A stretch of DNA of 64,000 nt from Gammaproteobacteria bacterium (GTDB taxonomy: Bacteria; Pseudomonadota; Gammaproteobacteria; Pseudomonadales; JAUIET01): positions 104,003-168,002 of the forward strand of contig JAUIHW010000006.1 in the NCBI GenBank assembly GCA_030431775.1, read 5' to 3'. A program made the translations under genes and the position numbers. A model generated the notes under the pieces. The model saw only the letters and a program-made list of their open reading frames with translations, had not been told where the DNA came from and did not search any database. Positions 63,273 to 64,000 of the stretch are shown here, one piece after another (position 1 is the first letter of the stretch; each line of letters begins with the position of its first letter).

Positions 63273-64000
63273 ATGCAGCTCAATCAAGCATTCGTTCAAC
63301 TGCCTTATCGCTTTGACGCAACTCGCCTGCGTGCGGAGGTCGATGCTCTCGACGAAGAGCTCTGGCTGCCCCACCCATCAGGGCTGGCCGGAAATTCAGC
63401 ATTGCCATTGGTGTCGCACGACGGCGGCGCAAACAATGACTTTGTTGGTTGTATGCAGCCAACACCGGCACTGGAACAGTGCGAATACCTGCATCAGGTG
63501 TTGGCCTCTTTTGGCGAGGTCATCGGCCGTTCCCGCCTTATGAAACTGGATGCCGGCGCAGAAGTAACCCGCCATGTGGATTTCAATTATCACTGGTATA
63601 CCCGGGTACGTATTCACGTGCCTATTATTACCGAACCTGAAGTGACTTTTTACTGTGACGGCAATGCCTTGCACATGCCGCCCGGCGACTGCTGGATTTT
63701 TGATTCCTGGCGTTATCACAATGTGGTCAACCGGGGGCGGAATGATCGCATTCATCTGGTGGTCGACACAGCCGGGTCGTCACGGTTCTGGAATACCGTG
63801 CGGGCCATGGAGGGCACGGCACCTTCCATGGCCATTAAGCAGATTGACTACCAACCGGGGCAGAAACCGGAGTTGAAAACCGAGCGCTTCAACTCCGCAC
63901 CAGTCATGGCACCGGGTGAAATGGACGCCTTGTGCAACAGTTTGATCGCTGATTTCACAGGCAACTCTGCTAACGATGCCGCAACGGTTAAAAAATACTG
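63273..64000 (+). CDS. Aspartyl/asparaginyl beta-hydroxylase family protein, 5' part
   Basis: An open frame of 242 codons from ATG 63273 runs off the right edge without a stop. It has the iron/2-oxoglutarate dioxygenase pattern of this family: first ligand in VTRHVDFNYHW, a RVRIHVPIITEPE strand, and the distal WRYHNVVNRGRNDRIHLVVD with the second His and the Arg that binds the co-substrate. Family members hydroxylate Asp/Asn side chains or other small substrates. The 3' end is missing. Confidence 0.8.
   Translation, partial: MQLNQAFVQLPYRFDATRLRAEVDALDEELWLPHPSGLAGNSALPLVSHDGGANNDFVGCMQPTPALEQCEYLHQVLASFGEVIGRSRLMKLDAGAEVTRHVDFNYHWYTRVRIHVPIITEPEVTFYCDGNALHMPPGDCWIFDSWRYHNVVNRGRNDRIHLVVDTAGSSRFWNTVRAMEGTAPSMAIKQIDYQPGQKPELKTERFNSAPVMAPGEMDALCNSLIADFTGNSANDAATVKKY

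Overview
The window looks like a stretch of chromosome from an aerobic, probably marine gammaproteobacterium of the Cellvibrionales type (Halieaceae or Spongiibacteraceae relatives). This placement is an inference from gene content: several crotonases, SDRs and acyl-CoA enzymes, a TonB receptor, a BCCT transporter, the tesA-ybbA-ybbP arrangement and moderate-to-high GC. I see no rRNA, tRNA, CRISPR array, phage or insertion sequence. Almost all the DNA is coding, and most genes are in short, tightly spaced operons.

Left part (1-29.6 kb). It starts inside malate dehydrogenase, followed by a membrane-anchored esterase, the tesA / ABC transporter (ybbA-ybbP) pair, a flavin monooxygenase, a TonB-dependent receptor divergent from an AsmA-like protein, and a fatty-acid oxidation block (13.5-19.9 kb: two crotonases, thiolase, HSD10-like dehydrogenase, acyl-CoA ligase). 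Next come PPK2 with an alpha/beta hydrolase, an unknown lipoprotein, a HupE/UreJ-like protein paired with a parvulin isomerase, a penicillin/AHL-acylase-type lipoprotein, a protein of unknown function and a beta-barrel protein.

Middle part (29.7-43.4 kb). A MAPEG protein is followed by the glutathione-dependent formaldehyde pathway (fghA, adhC), an S41 peptidase lipoprotein and a luciferase-like oxidoreductase. A 620-bp gene-free gap then holds a short inverted and direct repeat family. After it lies a catabolic block (crotonase, DECR2-like reductase, SnoaL-like protein, DUF1214 protein, SDR, sulfotransferase, epimerase, APH-like kinase) whose substrate I cannot name.

Right part (43.5-64 kb). 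This is the most interesting region. It carries two MttB-superfamily methyltransferases without an amber codon, a DAO-type oxidase, a BCCT transporter, a dimethylglycine/sarcosine-dehydrogenase-like protein and a LysR regulator. Beside them is an operon matching the Pseudomonas aeruginosa carnitine locus (cdhC, a cdhA-cdhB fusion, and a divergent cdhR) extended by an acyl-CoA dehydrogenase, an ADP-forming-type CoA ligase and a CaiD homologue. Together they suggest a route from gamma-butyrobetaine or crotonobetaine through carnitine and dehydrocarnitine to glycine betaine, then dimethylglycine and sarcosine, with an AGXT-type aminotransferase at the glycine/glyoxylate end and formaldehyde removal at 30-32 kb. 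The betaine demethylation step is the open point: MttB-type proteins are present, but I see no corrinoid protein and no Rieske oxygenase. The window ends inside an Asp/Asn beta-hydroxylase-like gene.
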